This document shows positions 46,123-60,500 of a stretch of 64,000 bases of DNA, piece after piece. The number at the start of each line of letters is the position of its first letter. Position 1 is the first letter of the stretch. The stretch is from NCBI GenBank assembly GCA_023375785.1, contig SZWC01000098.1, forward strand, positions 261,998 through 325,997. Reading direction: 5' to 3'. The position numbers and the translations under genes are program-made. Under the pieces are notes generated by a model. The model had not been told where the DNA came from. It did no database searches and was given only the letters and a program-made list of their open reading frames with translations. Source of the stretch: Penium margaritaceum (lineage: Eukaryota > Streptophyta > Zygnematophyceae > Desmidiales > Peniaceae).

Positions 46123-49100
46123 AGGGTCAAAGGGGGAAACAATGGTCTATGAATATCAGTTCTCAACTAGCAAGTACAGCGACCTTCAATGAGTATAAGC
46201 ACGGTGTGGCTACCATGCACAATGACTGACCAAAGTAGGCATATGTACTACCTTTGATCAAAGAAATCCGCTCTGTGTGGTCAGCATTGACAACAGGATT
46301 CACAAATGGTGAGAGGGGGAGACAATGGTTTGGGAACACCAGGTATCAGCTAGAAAGCACAAGGACCTTCACTAAGTTGTGGCACGGTGTGGATACCATG
46401 CAGGATGACAAACCAAAGTAGGCATATGTCACTGACCATGACCAAACAATGTCACTAAGTGTGGTAAAAATTGACAACTCATAACACGAGTCACAGATGG
46501 TCAGGTTGGAAGATAATGGTTTGTGAATACTAGTTATTGAGTAGCAAGTACAACTACCTTCAATATGTAGTGGCACAGCGTGGCTATCCTGCACAGTGAC
46601 CAACCAAAGTATGCATATGTCACTGACCATGACCAACAAATTTCACTTCATGTGGTCAGCGTTGATAACTCACAACACGAGTTACTCATAGTCAGAGGGG
46701 GTAAAAATGGTTTGGGAACACTAGCTATCGGCTAGAAAGCACAAAGACCTTCGATAGGTAGTGACACGGCTTGGTAACCACGTACAGTGACAAACCAAAC
46801 TAGGCATGTGTCACAAACCATGACCAAACGGATTTCATAGTGTGTGGTCAACGTTGAAAACTCATAACACGAGTCACAAATGGTCAGTGGGGGAGACCAT
46901 GGGTTGAGAACAGTAGGTATCAACTAGCAGGTAGAAATATTTTCAGCGAGTAGTGGTTGGTCACTATGCTAACACGACAGTGACCAACCAAAGGATGCAC
47001 ATGTCACTGAATATAACCGAAGAAATCCACTATGTGTGGTCAACATTGACAACTCATAACACGAGTCACAAATGGTCAGAGGGAGAGAAATTGGTTTGCA
47101 AACCCTATGTCTCAACTAGAAAGGACAAAGAACTTCAATACGTAGTGGCACGGTGTGGCTACTATGCACACCAAACAACAAGACTAGGCATATGTCACTG
47201 ACCATGACCAGATAATTTCAATATGGGTGGTCAACGTTAACCAACCATAACACGAGTCACAAACGGTGAGGGGAGGAAACAATGCTATGGGAATATCAGT
47301 TCTCAACTAGCAAGTACAACAACCTTCAGTCAGCAGTAGCACAGTGTGGCTACCATGCACAATGACCGACCAAAGTAGGCATATGTACTACCTTTGACCA
47401 AAGAGATCTGCTGTGTGTGGTCAACGTTGACAACTCATAATAAGAGTCACAAATGGTCAGAGGGGGAAACAATGGTTTGGGAACACCGAGTATCAAATAG
47501 CAAGCACAAGGAGCTTCAGTACGTTGTGGCACAGTGTGGATACCATGCACGATGACCAACCAAAGTAGGCATATGTCACTTACCATGACCAAATCATGGC
47601 ACTAAGTGTGGTAAGGCTTGACAACTCATAACACGTGTCACAAATGGGCAGGGTGGTAGGTAATGATTTGTGAATACTAGTTATTGACTAGCAAGTACAA
47701 ATACCTTCAATATGTAGTGGCACAGTGTGGGTACAATGCACAGTGACCAACCAAAGTATGCATATGTCCCTGACCATGAACAAAGAATTTCACTTCATGT
47801 GGTCAACATTTACATATCACAACACTAGTCACTGATAGTCAGAGGGGGTAACAATGGTTTGGGGACACTAGCTGTCAACAAGAAAGCACAAAGATCTTCG
47901 ATACGTAATGACACGGCGTGGTAACAATGAACAGTGACAAACCAAAGTAGGCATGTGCTACAAACCATGACCAAACAGATTTCACAGTGTGTGGTCAACG
48001 TTGAAAACTCATACCACGAGTCACAAATGGTCAGTGGGGGAGACCATGGGTTGGGAACACTAGTTATCAACTAGCAAGTAGAAAGCTTTTCAACAAGTAG
48101 TGGCACGGTGTGGCTAGCGTGCACTGTGACTAACCAAAGGATGCATATGTCACTGACTATGACCGAAGAAGTCCACTATGCGTGGTCAACATTTACAACT
48201 CATAACACGAGTCACAAATGGTCAGAGGAAGAGACAATGGTTAGCGAACCCTATGTATCAACTAGAAAGGACAAAGAACTTCAATACGTAGTGGCACAGT
48301 GTGGCTACTATGCACACCAAACAACCAAACTAGGCATATGTCACTGACCATGACCAGATAACTTCAATATGGGTGGTCAACGTTGACCAACCATAACACG
48401 GGTCACAAACGGTTAGGGGAGGAAACAATGCTATGGGAATATCAGTTCTCAACTAGCAAGTACAACGACCTTCAGTCAGTAGTAGCACGGTATGGCTACC
48501 ATGCACAATGACCGGCCAAAGTAGGCATATGTACTGCCTTTGAGGAAAGAAACCAGCTATGTGTTGTCAACGTTGACAACTCATAATACGAGTCACAAAT
48601 GGTCAGAGGGGAAAACAATGGTTTGGGAACACAAAGTATCAAATAGCAAGCACAAGGAGCTTCAATACGTTGTGGCACGGTGTGGATACCATGCACGATG
48701 ACCAACCAAAGTAGGCATATGTCACTGACCATGACCAAATAATAGCAGTAAGTGTGTTAAAGCTTCACAACTCATAACACGAGTCACAAATGGACAGGGT
48801 GGAATGTAATGGATTGTGAATACTAGTTATTGACTAGCAAGTACAAATACCTTCAATATGTAGTGGCACAGTGTGGCTACAATGCACTGTGACCAACCAA
48901 AGTATGCATATGTGACTGACCCTGAACAAAGAATTTCACTTCATGTCGTCAACATTTACAACTAACAACATGGCTCACAGATAGTCTGAGGGGGCTAACA
49001 ATGGTTTGGGAACACTGGCTGTGAACAAGAAAGCACAAAGACCTTTGATACGTAACGACACGGCGTGGTAACCATGTACAATAGCAAACCAAAGTAGGCA

Positions 49101-50519
49101 TGTGTCATAAACCATGACCAAACGGATTTCAAAGTGTGTGGTCAACGTTGAAAACTCATAACACGAGAAACAACTGGTCAGTGGGGGAAACTATGGGTTG
49201 GGAACACTAGTTATCAACTAGCAAGTAGAAAGATTTTCAACAAGTAGTGGCACAGTGTGGCTAGCCTGCTCAGTGACCAACCAAAAAATGTATCTGTCAC
49301 CGCCTATGACCGAAGAATTCCATTCAGTGTGGTCAACATTGACAACTCTTAACACGAGTCATAAATGGTCAGAGGGAGATACAATGGTTTGGGAACCCTA
49401 TGTATTGACTAGAAAGGATAAGGAACTTCAATACGTAGTGGCACGGTGTGGCTAATATGCACACCAAACAACCAAACTAGGCACATGTCACTGACCATGA
49501 CGAGATAATTTCAATATGGGTGGTCAACGTTGACCAACCAGAACACGAGTCAAAAACGGTCAGAGGTGGAAACAATGCTATGGGAATATCAGTTCTCAAC
49601 TAGCAAGTATAACGACCTTCAGTGAGTAGTAGCACAGGGTGGCTACCATGCACAATGAACGACCAAAGTAGGCATGTGTACTGCCTTTGACCAAAGAAAT
49701 CTGCTATGTGTGGTAAACATTGACAACTCATAATACGAGTCACAAATGGTGAAAGGGGGAAACAATGGTTTGGGAACACCAAGTATCAAAAAGCAAGCAC
49801 AAGGGGCTTCAATACGTTGTGGCACGGCGTGGATACCATGCACGATGACCAACCAAAGTGGGCATATGTCACTGACCATGACCAAACAATGGCACTAAGT
49901 GTGGTAAACCTTGACAACTCATAACACGTGTCACAAATGGTCAGGGTGGAAGATAATGATTTGTGAATACTAGTTATTGACTAGCAAGTACAAATACCTT
50001 CAATATGTAGTGGCACAGTGTGGCTACAATGCTCAGTGACCAACCAAAGTATGCATACGTCACTGACCAGGAACAGAGAACTTCACTTCATGTGGTCAAC
50101 AATTACAACTCACAAAGGGAGTCACTGATCGTCAGAGGGGATAACAATGGTTTGGGAACACTAGCTGTCCACAAGAAAGCACAAAGACCTTTGATCCCTA
50201 ATGACACGGCGTGGTAACCATGTACAGTGACAAACCAAAGTAGGCATGTGTCACAAACCATGACCTAACGGATTTCACAGTGTGTGGTCAACGTTGAAAA
50301 CTCATAACACGAGTCACAAATGGTCTGTGGGGGAAACCATGAGTTGGGAACACTCGTTATCAACTAGCAAGTAGAAAGAGTTTCCACAAGTAGTGGCACA
50401 GTGTGGCTAGCGTGCACAGTGACCAACCAAAGGATGCATATGTCACTGACTATGACCGAAGAAGTCCACTATGTGTGGTCAACATTGACAACTCATAACA
50501 CGAGTCACAAATGGTCAGA

Positions 50520-51020
50520 GGGAGAGACAATGGTTTGAGAACCCTATGTATCAACTAACAAGGACAAAGAACTTCAATACGTAGTGGCACGGTGTGGCTA
50601 GCATGCACAATGACCGACGAAAGTAGGCATATGTTCTGCCTTTGACCAAAGAAATCTGCTATGTGTGGTAAACATTGACCACTCATAATACGAGTCACAA
50701 ATGGTCAGAGGGAGAGACAATGGTTTGAGAACCCTATGTATCAACTAACAAGGACAAAGAACTTCAATACGTAGTGGCACGGCGTGGCTACTATGCACAC
50801 CAAACAACCAGACTAGGCATATGTCACTGACTATGACCGAAGAAGTCCACTATGTGTGGTCAACATTGACAACTCATAACACGAGTCACAAATGGTCAGA
50901 GGAAGAGACAATGGTTTGGGAACCCTATGTATCAACTAAAAAGGACAAAGAACTTCAATACGTAGTGGCACGGCGTGGCTACTATGCACACCAAACAACC
51001 AGACTAGGCATATGTCACTG
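50520..51020 (-). repeat. Hybrid satellite monomers, A/F and A/B chimeras
   Basis: Near 50520-50710 a monomer starts as type A (GAACCCTATGTATCAACTAA) and passes into type F (GCACAATGACCGACGAAAG, then TGCCTTTGACC). The next starts as A again and passes into B-like sequence (TGACTATGACCGAAG) at about 50820. Neighbouring A anchors are about 1530 bp apart, which is eight monomers instead of six. This is the product expected from unequal exchange out of register. Confidence 0.75.
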
Positions 51021-51925
51021 ACCATGACCAGATTATTTCAATATGGGTGGTCAACGTTGACCAACCATAACACGAGTCACAAACGGTTAGGGGAGGAAAC
51101 AATGCTATGGGAATATCAGCTCTCAACTAGAAAGTACAACGACCTTCAGTCAGTAGTAGCACGGTGTGGCTAGCATGCACAATGACCGACCAAAGTAGGC
51201 ATATGTACTACCTTTGACCAAAGAGATCCGCTGTGTGTGGTCAACGTTTACAACTCATAATGCGAGTCACAAATGGTCAGAGGGGGAAACAATGGTTTGG
51301 GAACACTGAGTATCAAATAGCAAGCACAAGGAGCTTCAGTACGTTGTGGCACAGTGTGGATACCATGCACGATGACCAACCAAAGTAGGCATATGTCACG
51401 TACCATGACCAAATAATGGCACTAAGTGTGGTAAACCTTGACAACTCATAACACGAGTCACAAATGGTCAGGGTCGAAGATAATGATTTGTGAATACTAG
51501 TTATTGACTAGCAAGTACAAATACCTTCAACATGTAGTGGCACAGTGTGGCTACAATGCACAGTGATCAACCAAAGCATGCATATGTCACTGACCATGAA
51601 CAAAGAATTTCACTTCATGTGGTCAACATGTACTACTCACAACACCGGTCACACATAGTCAGAGGGAGCTAACAAAGGTTTGGGAACACTAGCTTTCAAC
51701 AAGAAAGCACAAAGACCTTCAATACGTAATGACACGGCGTGGTAACAATGTACAGTGACAAACCAAAGTAGGCATGCGTCACAAACCATGACCAACCGGA
51801 TTTCACAATGTGTGGTCAACGTTGGAAACTCATACCAGGAGTCACAAATGGTCAGTGGGGGAGACCATGGGTTGGGAACACTAGCTATCAACTAGCAAGT
51901 AGAAATATTTTCAACAAGGAGTGGC

Positions 51926-52253
51926 TAAGGGTGCACACCGGGTAAGATTCCCGAATCCAAGATTGGATTCGGATTCACAAATCCGAGTCCAAGTATGGCT
52001 TCGATTCACGAATCCGAATCTGGATTCGTGAATCCTAAGGATTCACGAATTGTTTCCAAACCCCACAGGTGATGGCAAGTAAAACTCCTCTTGTTTGCCA
52101 CAGAAAACCATGTATTCCAAGTTGAAACTTGTGCAAAAAAGATCCCCGAATCCCGAATCGAATCCTAATGAAGGATTCGGATCCCCGAATCCGGATCCAG
52201 ATCCGGATTCACGAATCTTATTCACGAATCCTAGGATTTGGTCTGCAGCCTTG
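51926..52253. mobile_element. 328-bp hAT-like MITE with subterminal GAATCC repeats
   Basis: The insert splits one B monomer. Flanks GGAGTGGC (51918-51925) and GTAGTGGC (52254-52261) form an 8-bp target duplication with one mismatch, the length typical of hAT transposons. The ends TAAGGGTGCACACC and, inverted, CAAGGCTGCAGACC match at 11 of 14 positions and resemble hAT terminal repeats. Each arm is packed with GAATCC and its complement GGATTC (about 13 hexamers in all) around a unique centre of about 90 bp. Subterminal repeats of this kind bind transposase in hAT elements. There is no coding capacity, so it would need a transposase from elsewhere. Confidence 0.75.
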
Positions 52254-55200
52254 GTAGTGGCACGGTGTGGCTAGCGTGCAGAGTGACCAACCAAAGGATG
52301 CATATGTCACTGACTATGACCAAAGAAGTCCACTATGTGTGGTCAACATTGACAACTCATAACACGAGTCACAAATGGTCCGAGGGAGAGACAATGGTTT
52401 GGGAACCCCATGTATCAACTAGAAAGGACAAAGAACTTCAATACATAGTGGCACGGTGTGGCTACTATGCACACCACACAATCAAACAAGGCATATGTCA
52501 CTGCCCATGACCAGATAACTTCAATATGGGTGGTCAACGTTGACCAACCATAAAAGGAGACAAAAACGGTCAGGGGAGGAAACAATGCTATGGGAATATC
52601 AGTTCTCAACTAGCAAGTACAACGACCTTCAGTCAGTAGTAGCACGGTATGGCTACCATGCACAATGACCGACCAAAGAAGGCATATGTACTGCCTTTGA
52701 GGAAAGAAACCAGCTATGTGTGGTCAACGTTGACAACTCATAATACGAGTCCCAAATGGTCAGAGGGGAAAACAATGGTTTGGGAACACAAAGTATCAAA
52801 TAGCAAGAACAAGGAGCTTCAATACATTGTGGCACGGTGTGGATACCATGCACGATGAGCAACCAGAGTAGGCATTTGTCACTGACCATGAACAAATAAT
52901 AGCACTAAGTGTGGTAAAGCTTGACAACTCATAACACGAGGCACAAATGGTGAGGGTGGAATGTAATGGTTTGTGAATACTAGTTATCGACTAGCAAGTA
53001 CAAATACCTTCAATATGTAGTGGCACAATGTGGCTACAATGCACTGTGACCAACCAAATTATGCATGTGTAACTGACCCTGAACAAAGAATTTCACTTCA
53101 TGTGGTCAACATTTACAACTCACAACATGGGTCATAGATAGTCCGAGGAGGCTAACAATGGTTTTGGAACACTGGATGTGAACAAGAAAGCACAAAGACC
53201 TTTGATACGTAACAACATGGCGTGGTAACCATGTACAGTAACAAACCAAAGTAGGTATTTGTCACAAACCATGACCAAACGGATTCCAAAGTGTGTGGTC
53301 AATGTTGAAAACTCATAACACGAGTCACAACTGGTCAGTGGGGGAAACTATGGGTTGGGAACACTAGTTATCAACTAGCAAGTAGAAAGATTTTCAACAA
53401 GTAGTGGCACAGTGTGGCTAGCCTGCTCAGTGACCAACCAAAAAATGTATCTGTCACCGCCTATGACCAAAGAATTCCATTTAGTGTGGTCAACATTGAC
53501 AACTCATAACACGAGTCACAAATGGTCAGAGGGAGATACAATGGTTTGGGAACCCTATGTATTGACTAGAAAGGATAAGGAACTTCAATACGTAGTGGCA
53601 CGGTGTGGCTAATATGCACACCAAACAACCAAACTAAGCATATGTCACTGACCATGCCCAGATAATTTCAATATGGATGATCAATGTTGACCAACCATAA
53701 CACGAGTCAAAAACGGTCAGGAGAGGAAACAATGCTATAGGAATATCAATTCTCAACTAGCAAGTACAACGACCGTCAGTCAGTAGTTGCACGGTGTGGC
53801 TACTATGCACAACGAACGACCAAAGTAGGCATATGTACTGCCTTTGACCAAAGAAATATGCTAAGTGTTGTCAACATTGACAACTCATAATACGAGTCAC
53901 AAATGGTCAGAGGGGGAAACAATGGTTTGGGAACACCGAGTATCAAAAAGCAAGCACAAGGAGCTTCAATTTGTTGTGGCACGGCGTGGATACCATGCAC
54001 GATGACCAACCAAAGTAGGCATATGTCACTGACCATGACCAAATAATGGCACTAAGTGTGGTAAACCTTGACAACTCATAACACGAGTCACAAATGGTCA
54101 GGGTGGAAGATAATTATTTGTGAACACTAGCTATTGACTAGCAAGTACAAATACCTTCAATATGTAGTGGCATAGTGTGGCTACAATGCACAGTGACCAA
54201 CCAAAGTATGCATATGTCAGTGACCATGAACAAAGAAGTTCACTTCATGTGGTCAACATTATCAACTCACAACACGAGTAACTAATAGTCAGAGTGGGAA
54301 ACAATGGTTTGGGAACACTAGCTGTCAACTGGAAAGCACAAAGACCTTCGATACTTCATGACACAGCGTGGTAACCATGTACAGTGACAAACCAAAGTAG
54401 GCATGTGTCACAACTCATGACCAAACGGATTTAATAGTGTGTGGTCAACGTTGAAGACTCATAATACGAGTCACAAATGGTCAGTGGGGGATACCATGCG
54501 CTGGGAACACTAGTTATCAAGTAGCAAGTAGAAAGATTTTTAGCAAGTAGTGGCACGGTGTGGATAGCGTGTACAGTGACCATCCAAAGGATGCATATGT
54601 CACTGACTATGACCGAAGAAGTCTACTATGTGTGGTCAACATCGACAACTCATAACATGGGTCACAAATGGTCAGAGGGAGAGACAATGGTTTGGGAACC
54701 CTATGTACCAACTAGAAAGGACGAAGAACTTCAATATGTAGTGGCACGGTGTGGATACTATGCACACCAAACAACCAAACTAGGCATATGTCACTGACCA
54801 TGACCAGATAAATTCAATATGGGTGGTCAACGTTGACCAACCATAACACGAGGCAAAAACCGTCAGGGGAGGAAACAATGCTATGGGAATATCAGTTCTC
54901 AACTAGCAAGTACAATGACCGTCAGTCAGTAGTAGCACGGTGTGGCTACCATGCACAATGACCGACCAAAGCAGGCATATGTACTGCCTTTGATCGAAGA
55001 AATCCGCTGTGTGTGGTCAACGTTGACAGCTCATAGTACGAGTCACAAATGGTCAGAGGGGGAAACAATGGTGTGGGAACACCGAGTATCAAATACCAAG
55101 CACAAGGAGCTTCAATACGTTGTGGCACAGTGTGGATACCATGCACGATGACCAACCAAAGTAGGCATAAGTCAATGACCATGACCAAATAATGGCACTA

Positions 55201-56962
55201 AGTGTGGTAAACCTTGACAACTCATAACACGCGTCACAAATGGTCAGGCTGGAAGACAATGCTTTGTGAATACTAGTTATCGACTAGCAAGTACAAATAC
55301 CGTCAACATGTAGTGGCACTGTATGGCTATAATGCACAGTGACCAACCAAAGTATGCATATGTCACTGACCATGAACAAAGAATCTCACTTCATGTGGTC
55401 AACATCTACAACCCAGAACACGGGTGACAGATAGGCAGAGGGGGCTAACTATGGTTTGGGTACACTAGCTGTCAACAAGAAAGCACAAAGATATTCGATA
55501 CGTAATGACACGGCATGGTAACCATGTATAGTGGCAAGCCAAAGTAGGTTTGTGTCACAAACCATGACCAGACGGATTTCACAGTGTGTGGTCAATGTTG
55601 AAAACTCATCATACAAATCACAAATGGCCAGTGGGGAAGACCATGGATTGGGAACACTAGTTGTCAACTAGCAAGTCAAACTATTTTCAACAAGTAGTGG
55701 CACAGTGTGGCTAGCGTGCACAGTGACCAACCAAAGGATGCATATGTCACTGACTATGACCGGAGAAGTCCACTATGTGTGCTCAACATTGACAACTCAT
55801 AACACGAGTCAGAAATGGTCAGAGGGAGAGACAATTGTTTGGGAACCCTATGTATCAAGTAGAAAGGACAAAAAACTTCAGAACGCAGTGGCATGGTGTG
55901 GCTAATATGCACACCAAACAACCAAACTAGGCATATGTCACTGACCATAACCACATAGTTTCAATATGGGTGGTCAGCGTTGACCAAACATAACACAAGT
56001 CACAAACGGTCAAAGGAGGAAACAATACTATGGGAATATCTGTTTTCAACTAGCAAGTACAATGACCTTCAGTCATTAGTAGCACAGTGTGGCTACCATG
56101 CACAGTGACCGACCAAAGTAGGCATATGTATTGCCTTTGACCAAAGAAATCTGCTGCGTGTGGTCAACGTTGACAACTCATAATACGAGTCACAAATGGT
56201 CAGGGGGGGAAACAATCTTTTGGGAACTCTGAGTATCAAATAGCAAGCACAAGGAGCTTCAATACATTGTGGCACAGTGTGGATACCATGCACGATGACC
56301 AACCAAAGTAGGCATATGTCACTGACAATGACCAAATAATGGCACTATGTGTGGTAAACCTTGACAACTCATAACATGAGTCACAAATGGTCAGGGTGGA
56401 AGATAATGGTTTTTGAATACTAGTCATTGACTAGCAAGTACAAATACCTTCAAGATGTAGTGGCACAGTGTGGCTACAATGCACAGTGACCAACCAAAGA
56501 ATGCATATGTCACTGACCATGACCAAAGAATTTCACTTCATGTGGTCAACATTTACAACTCACAACACGGGTCACAGATAGTCAGAGGGGGCTAACAATG
56601 GTTTCGGAACACTAGCTGTCAACAAGAAAGCAAAAAGACCTTCGGTACGTAATGACACAGCGTGGTAACCATGTACAATGACAAACCAAAGTAGGCATAT
56701 GTCACAACCCATGTACAAACGGATTTCAGAGTGTGTGGTCAACGTTGAAAACTCATAACACGAGTCACAAATGGTCAGTTGGGGAAACCATTGGTTGGGA
56801 AGACTAGTTATCAACTAGCAAGTCGAAACATTTTCAACAAGTACTGGTATGGTGTGGCTAGTGTGCACAGTGACCAACCAAAGGATGTATATGTCACTGA
56901 CTATGACCGAAGAAGTCCATTATGTGTGGTCAACATTGACAACTCATAAGAGGAGTCACAAA

Positions 56963-57554
56963 TGGTAAGAGGGAGAGACAATGGTCTGGGAACCCTGTGT
57001 ATCAACTAGAAAGGACAAAGAACTTCAATACGTTGTGGCACGGTGTGGCTTATATGCACACCAAACAACCAAACTAGGCATATGTCACTGACCATGAAGA
57101 GAGAATTTCAATATGGGTGGTCAACGTTGACCAACCATAACACGAGTCAAAAACGGTCAGGGGAGGAAACAATGCTATGGGAATATCAGTTATCAACTAG
57201 CAAGTACAACGACCTTCAGTCAGTAGTAGCACGGTGNNNNNNNNNNNNNNNNNNNNNNNNNNNNNNNNNNNNNNNNNNNNTGGTAAGAGGGAGAGACAAT
57301 GGTCTGGGAACCCTGTGTATCAACTAGAAAGGACAAAGAACTTCAATACGTTGTGGCACGGTGTGGCTTATATGCACACCAAACAACCAAACTAGGCATA
57401 TGTCACTGACCATGAAGAGAGAATTTCAATATGGGTGGTCAACGTTGACCAACCATAACACGAGTCAAAAACGGTCAGGGGAGGAAACAATGCTATGGGA
57501 ATATCAGTTATCAACTAGCAAGTACAAGGACCTTCAGTCAGTAGTAGCACGGTG
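56963..57554. other. Assembly gap (44 N) bracketed by a 274-bp direct copy
   Basis: N fills 57237-57280. The blocks 56963-57236 and 57281-57554 are the same apart from one base that I can see (ACAACGACC versus ACAAGGACC). This again looks like unmerged contig ends in a tandem array. Confidence 0.8.
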
Positions 57555-60500
57555 TGGCTACCATGCACAATTAACAAGCAAAGTAGGAATATGTACTGCC
57601 TTTGACCAAAGAAATCTGCTGTGTGTGGTCAACATTGACAACTCATAACACGAGTCACAAATGGTCAGAGGGGGAAACAATGGTTTCTGAACACCAAGTA
57701 TCAAAAAGCATGAACAAGGAGCTTCAATAAGTTGTTGCACGGTATGGATACCATGCACGATGATCAACCAAAGTAGGCATATGTCACTGACCATGACCAA
57801 ATAATGGCACTAAGTGTGGTAAACCCTGACAACTCATAACACGAGTCACAAATGGTCAGGGTGGAAGATAATGGTTTGTGAGTACTAGTTATTGACTAGC
57901 AAGCAAAAACACCTTCAATATGTAGTGGCACAGTGTGGCTACAATGCACGGAGACCAACCAAAGTATGCATATGTCACTGACCATGAACAAAGAATTTCA
58001 ATTCATGTGGTCAGCGTTGACAACTCACAACACAAGTCACTGATACTCAGATGGGGTAGCAATGCTTTGGGAACACTAGCTATCAATTAGAAAGCACAAA
58101 GACCTTCAATACGTAGTGACACGGCGTGGTAACCACGTACATTGACAAACCACACTAGGCATATGTCACTAACCATGACCAACTAATCTCAATAAAGGTG
58201 GGCAACGTTCACAACCCATAACATGAGTCACAAATGGCCAGGGAAGGAAAACATGGGTTGGGAACACTTGTTATCACTTAGCAAGTAGAAATATTTTGAA
58301 CAAGTAGTGGCACGGTGTGGCTAGCGTGCACAGTGACCAACCAAAGGATGCACACCTCACTGACTATGATCGAAGAGGTCCACTATGTATGGTCAACATT
58401 GACAACTCATACCACGAGTCACAAATGGTCAGAGGGAGAGACAATGATTTGGGAACCCTATGTATGGACTAGAAAGGACAAAGAACTTCAATACGTAGTG
58501 GCACGTTGTGGCTACTATGCACACCGAACAACCAAACTAGGCATATGTCACTGACCACGACCAAAGAATTTCAACATGGGTGGTCAACGTTGACCAATAA
58601 CAACACGAGTCACAAACGGTAAGGAGACAAAACAATGCTATGGGAATATCAGTTCTCAACTAGCAAGTACAATGACCTTCAGTCGGGAGTAGTACGGTGT
58701 GGCTACCATGCACAATGACCGACCGAAGTAGGCATATGTACTGCCTTTGACCAAGAAATCCGCTGTGTGTGGTCAGCACTGACAACTCATAACACAATTC
58801 ACAAATGGTCAAAGGGGGAAACAATGGTTTGGGAACACCAAGTATCAAATAGCAAGCACAAGGAGCTTCAATATGTTTTGGCACAGTGTGGATACCACGC
58901 ACGATGACCAACCAAAGTAGGCATATGTCAATGACCATGACCAAATAATGGCACTAAGTCTAGTAAACCTTGACAACTCATGACACGAGTCACAAATGGT
59001 CAGGGTGGAAGATAATGATTTGTGAATACTAGTTATTGACTAGCCAGTACAAATACCATCAATATGTAGTGGCACAGTGTGCCTACAATGCACAGTGACT
59101 AACCAAAGTATGCATATGTCACTGCCCATGAACAAAGAACTTCACTTCATGTGGTCAAAATTTACAACTCACAACATGGGTCAGAGATAGTCAGAGGGGG
59201 CTAACAATGGTTTGGGAACACTAGCTATCAATATGAAAGCACAAAGACCTTTGATACATAATGACACAGTGTGGTAACCATATACAGTGACAAACCAAAG
59301 TAGGCATGTGTCACAAACCTTGACTAAACGGATGTTACAGTGCGTGGTCAACATTGAAAACTCATAACACGAGTCACAAATGGTCAGTGGGGGAGACCAT
59401 GGGCTGGGAACACTAGTTATCAACTAGTAAGTAGAAAGATTTTCAACAAGTAGTGGCACCGTGTGGCTAGCGTGCACAGCGACCAACCAAAGGATGCATA
59501 TGTCACTGACTATGACCAAAGAAGTCCACTATGTGTGGTCAACATTGACAACTCATAACACGAGTCACAAATGGTCAGAGGGAGAGACAATGGTTTGGAA
59601 ACCCTATGTATCAACTAGAAAGGACAAGGAACTTCAATACGTTATGGCACGGTGTGGCTAATGTGCAAACCAAACAACCAAACTAGGCATATGTCACTGA
59701 CCATGACGAGAGAATTTCAATATGGGTGGTCAACGTTGACCAACCATAACACGAGTCACAAACTGTCAGGGGAGGAAACAATGCTATGGGAATATCAGTT
59801 CTCAACTAGCAAGTACAACAATCTTCAGTCCGTAGTAGCACGGTATGGCTATTATGCACAATCAAGGACCAAAGTAAGCATATGTACTGCCTTTTACCTA
59901 AGAAATCTGCTGTGTGTGGTCAACAGTGACAGCTCACAATACGAGTCACAAATGGTCAGAGGGAGAAACAATGGTTTGGGAACACCAAGTATCGAAAGCA
60001 AGCACAAGGAGCTTCAATACGTTGTGGCACGGTGTGGATACCATGCACGATGACCAACCAAAGTAGGCATATGTCACTGACCATGACCAAATAATGGCAC
60101 TAAGTGTGGTAACCTTGACAACTCATAACACGAGTCACAAATGGTCAGGGTGGAAGATAATGGTTTGTGAATACTAGTTATTGACTAGCAAGTACAAATA
60201 CCATCAGTATGTAGTGGCACTGTGTGGCTACAATGCACAGTGACCAACCAAAGTATGCATATGTCACTGACCATTAACAAAGATTTTCACTTCAAGTGGT
60301 CAGCGATAACAACCCACAACACGAGTCTCTGATGGTTAGATGGGGTAACAATGGTTTGGGAACACTAGCTTTCAACTTGAAAGCACAAAGACCTTCAATA
60401 CGTAGTGACATGGCGTGGTAACCACATACAGTGACAAACCCAACTAGGCATATATCACTAACCATGCTCAAAGAATGTCAATAATGGTGGTCAACATTCA

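Larger units (their letters stand above)
42351..51925 (-). repeat. 191-bp satellite in reverse orientation, right arm part 2
   Basis: The A-F higher-order repeat reads on the minus strand. A-type markers (ACCAAACAACCAAACTAGG and variants) recur near 46025, 47165, 48310 and 49460, giving units of about 1140-1150 bp. The F type of this arm differs from that of the left arm (AAAAACGGTCAGGGGAGG, AATGCTATGGGAATATCAG). Irregular spots are an exact A duplication (45741-46122), hybrid monomers (about 50520-51020) and an N at 43589 with near-copies on both sides. No gene or RNA is seen. Confidence 0.92.
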
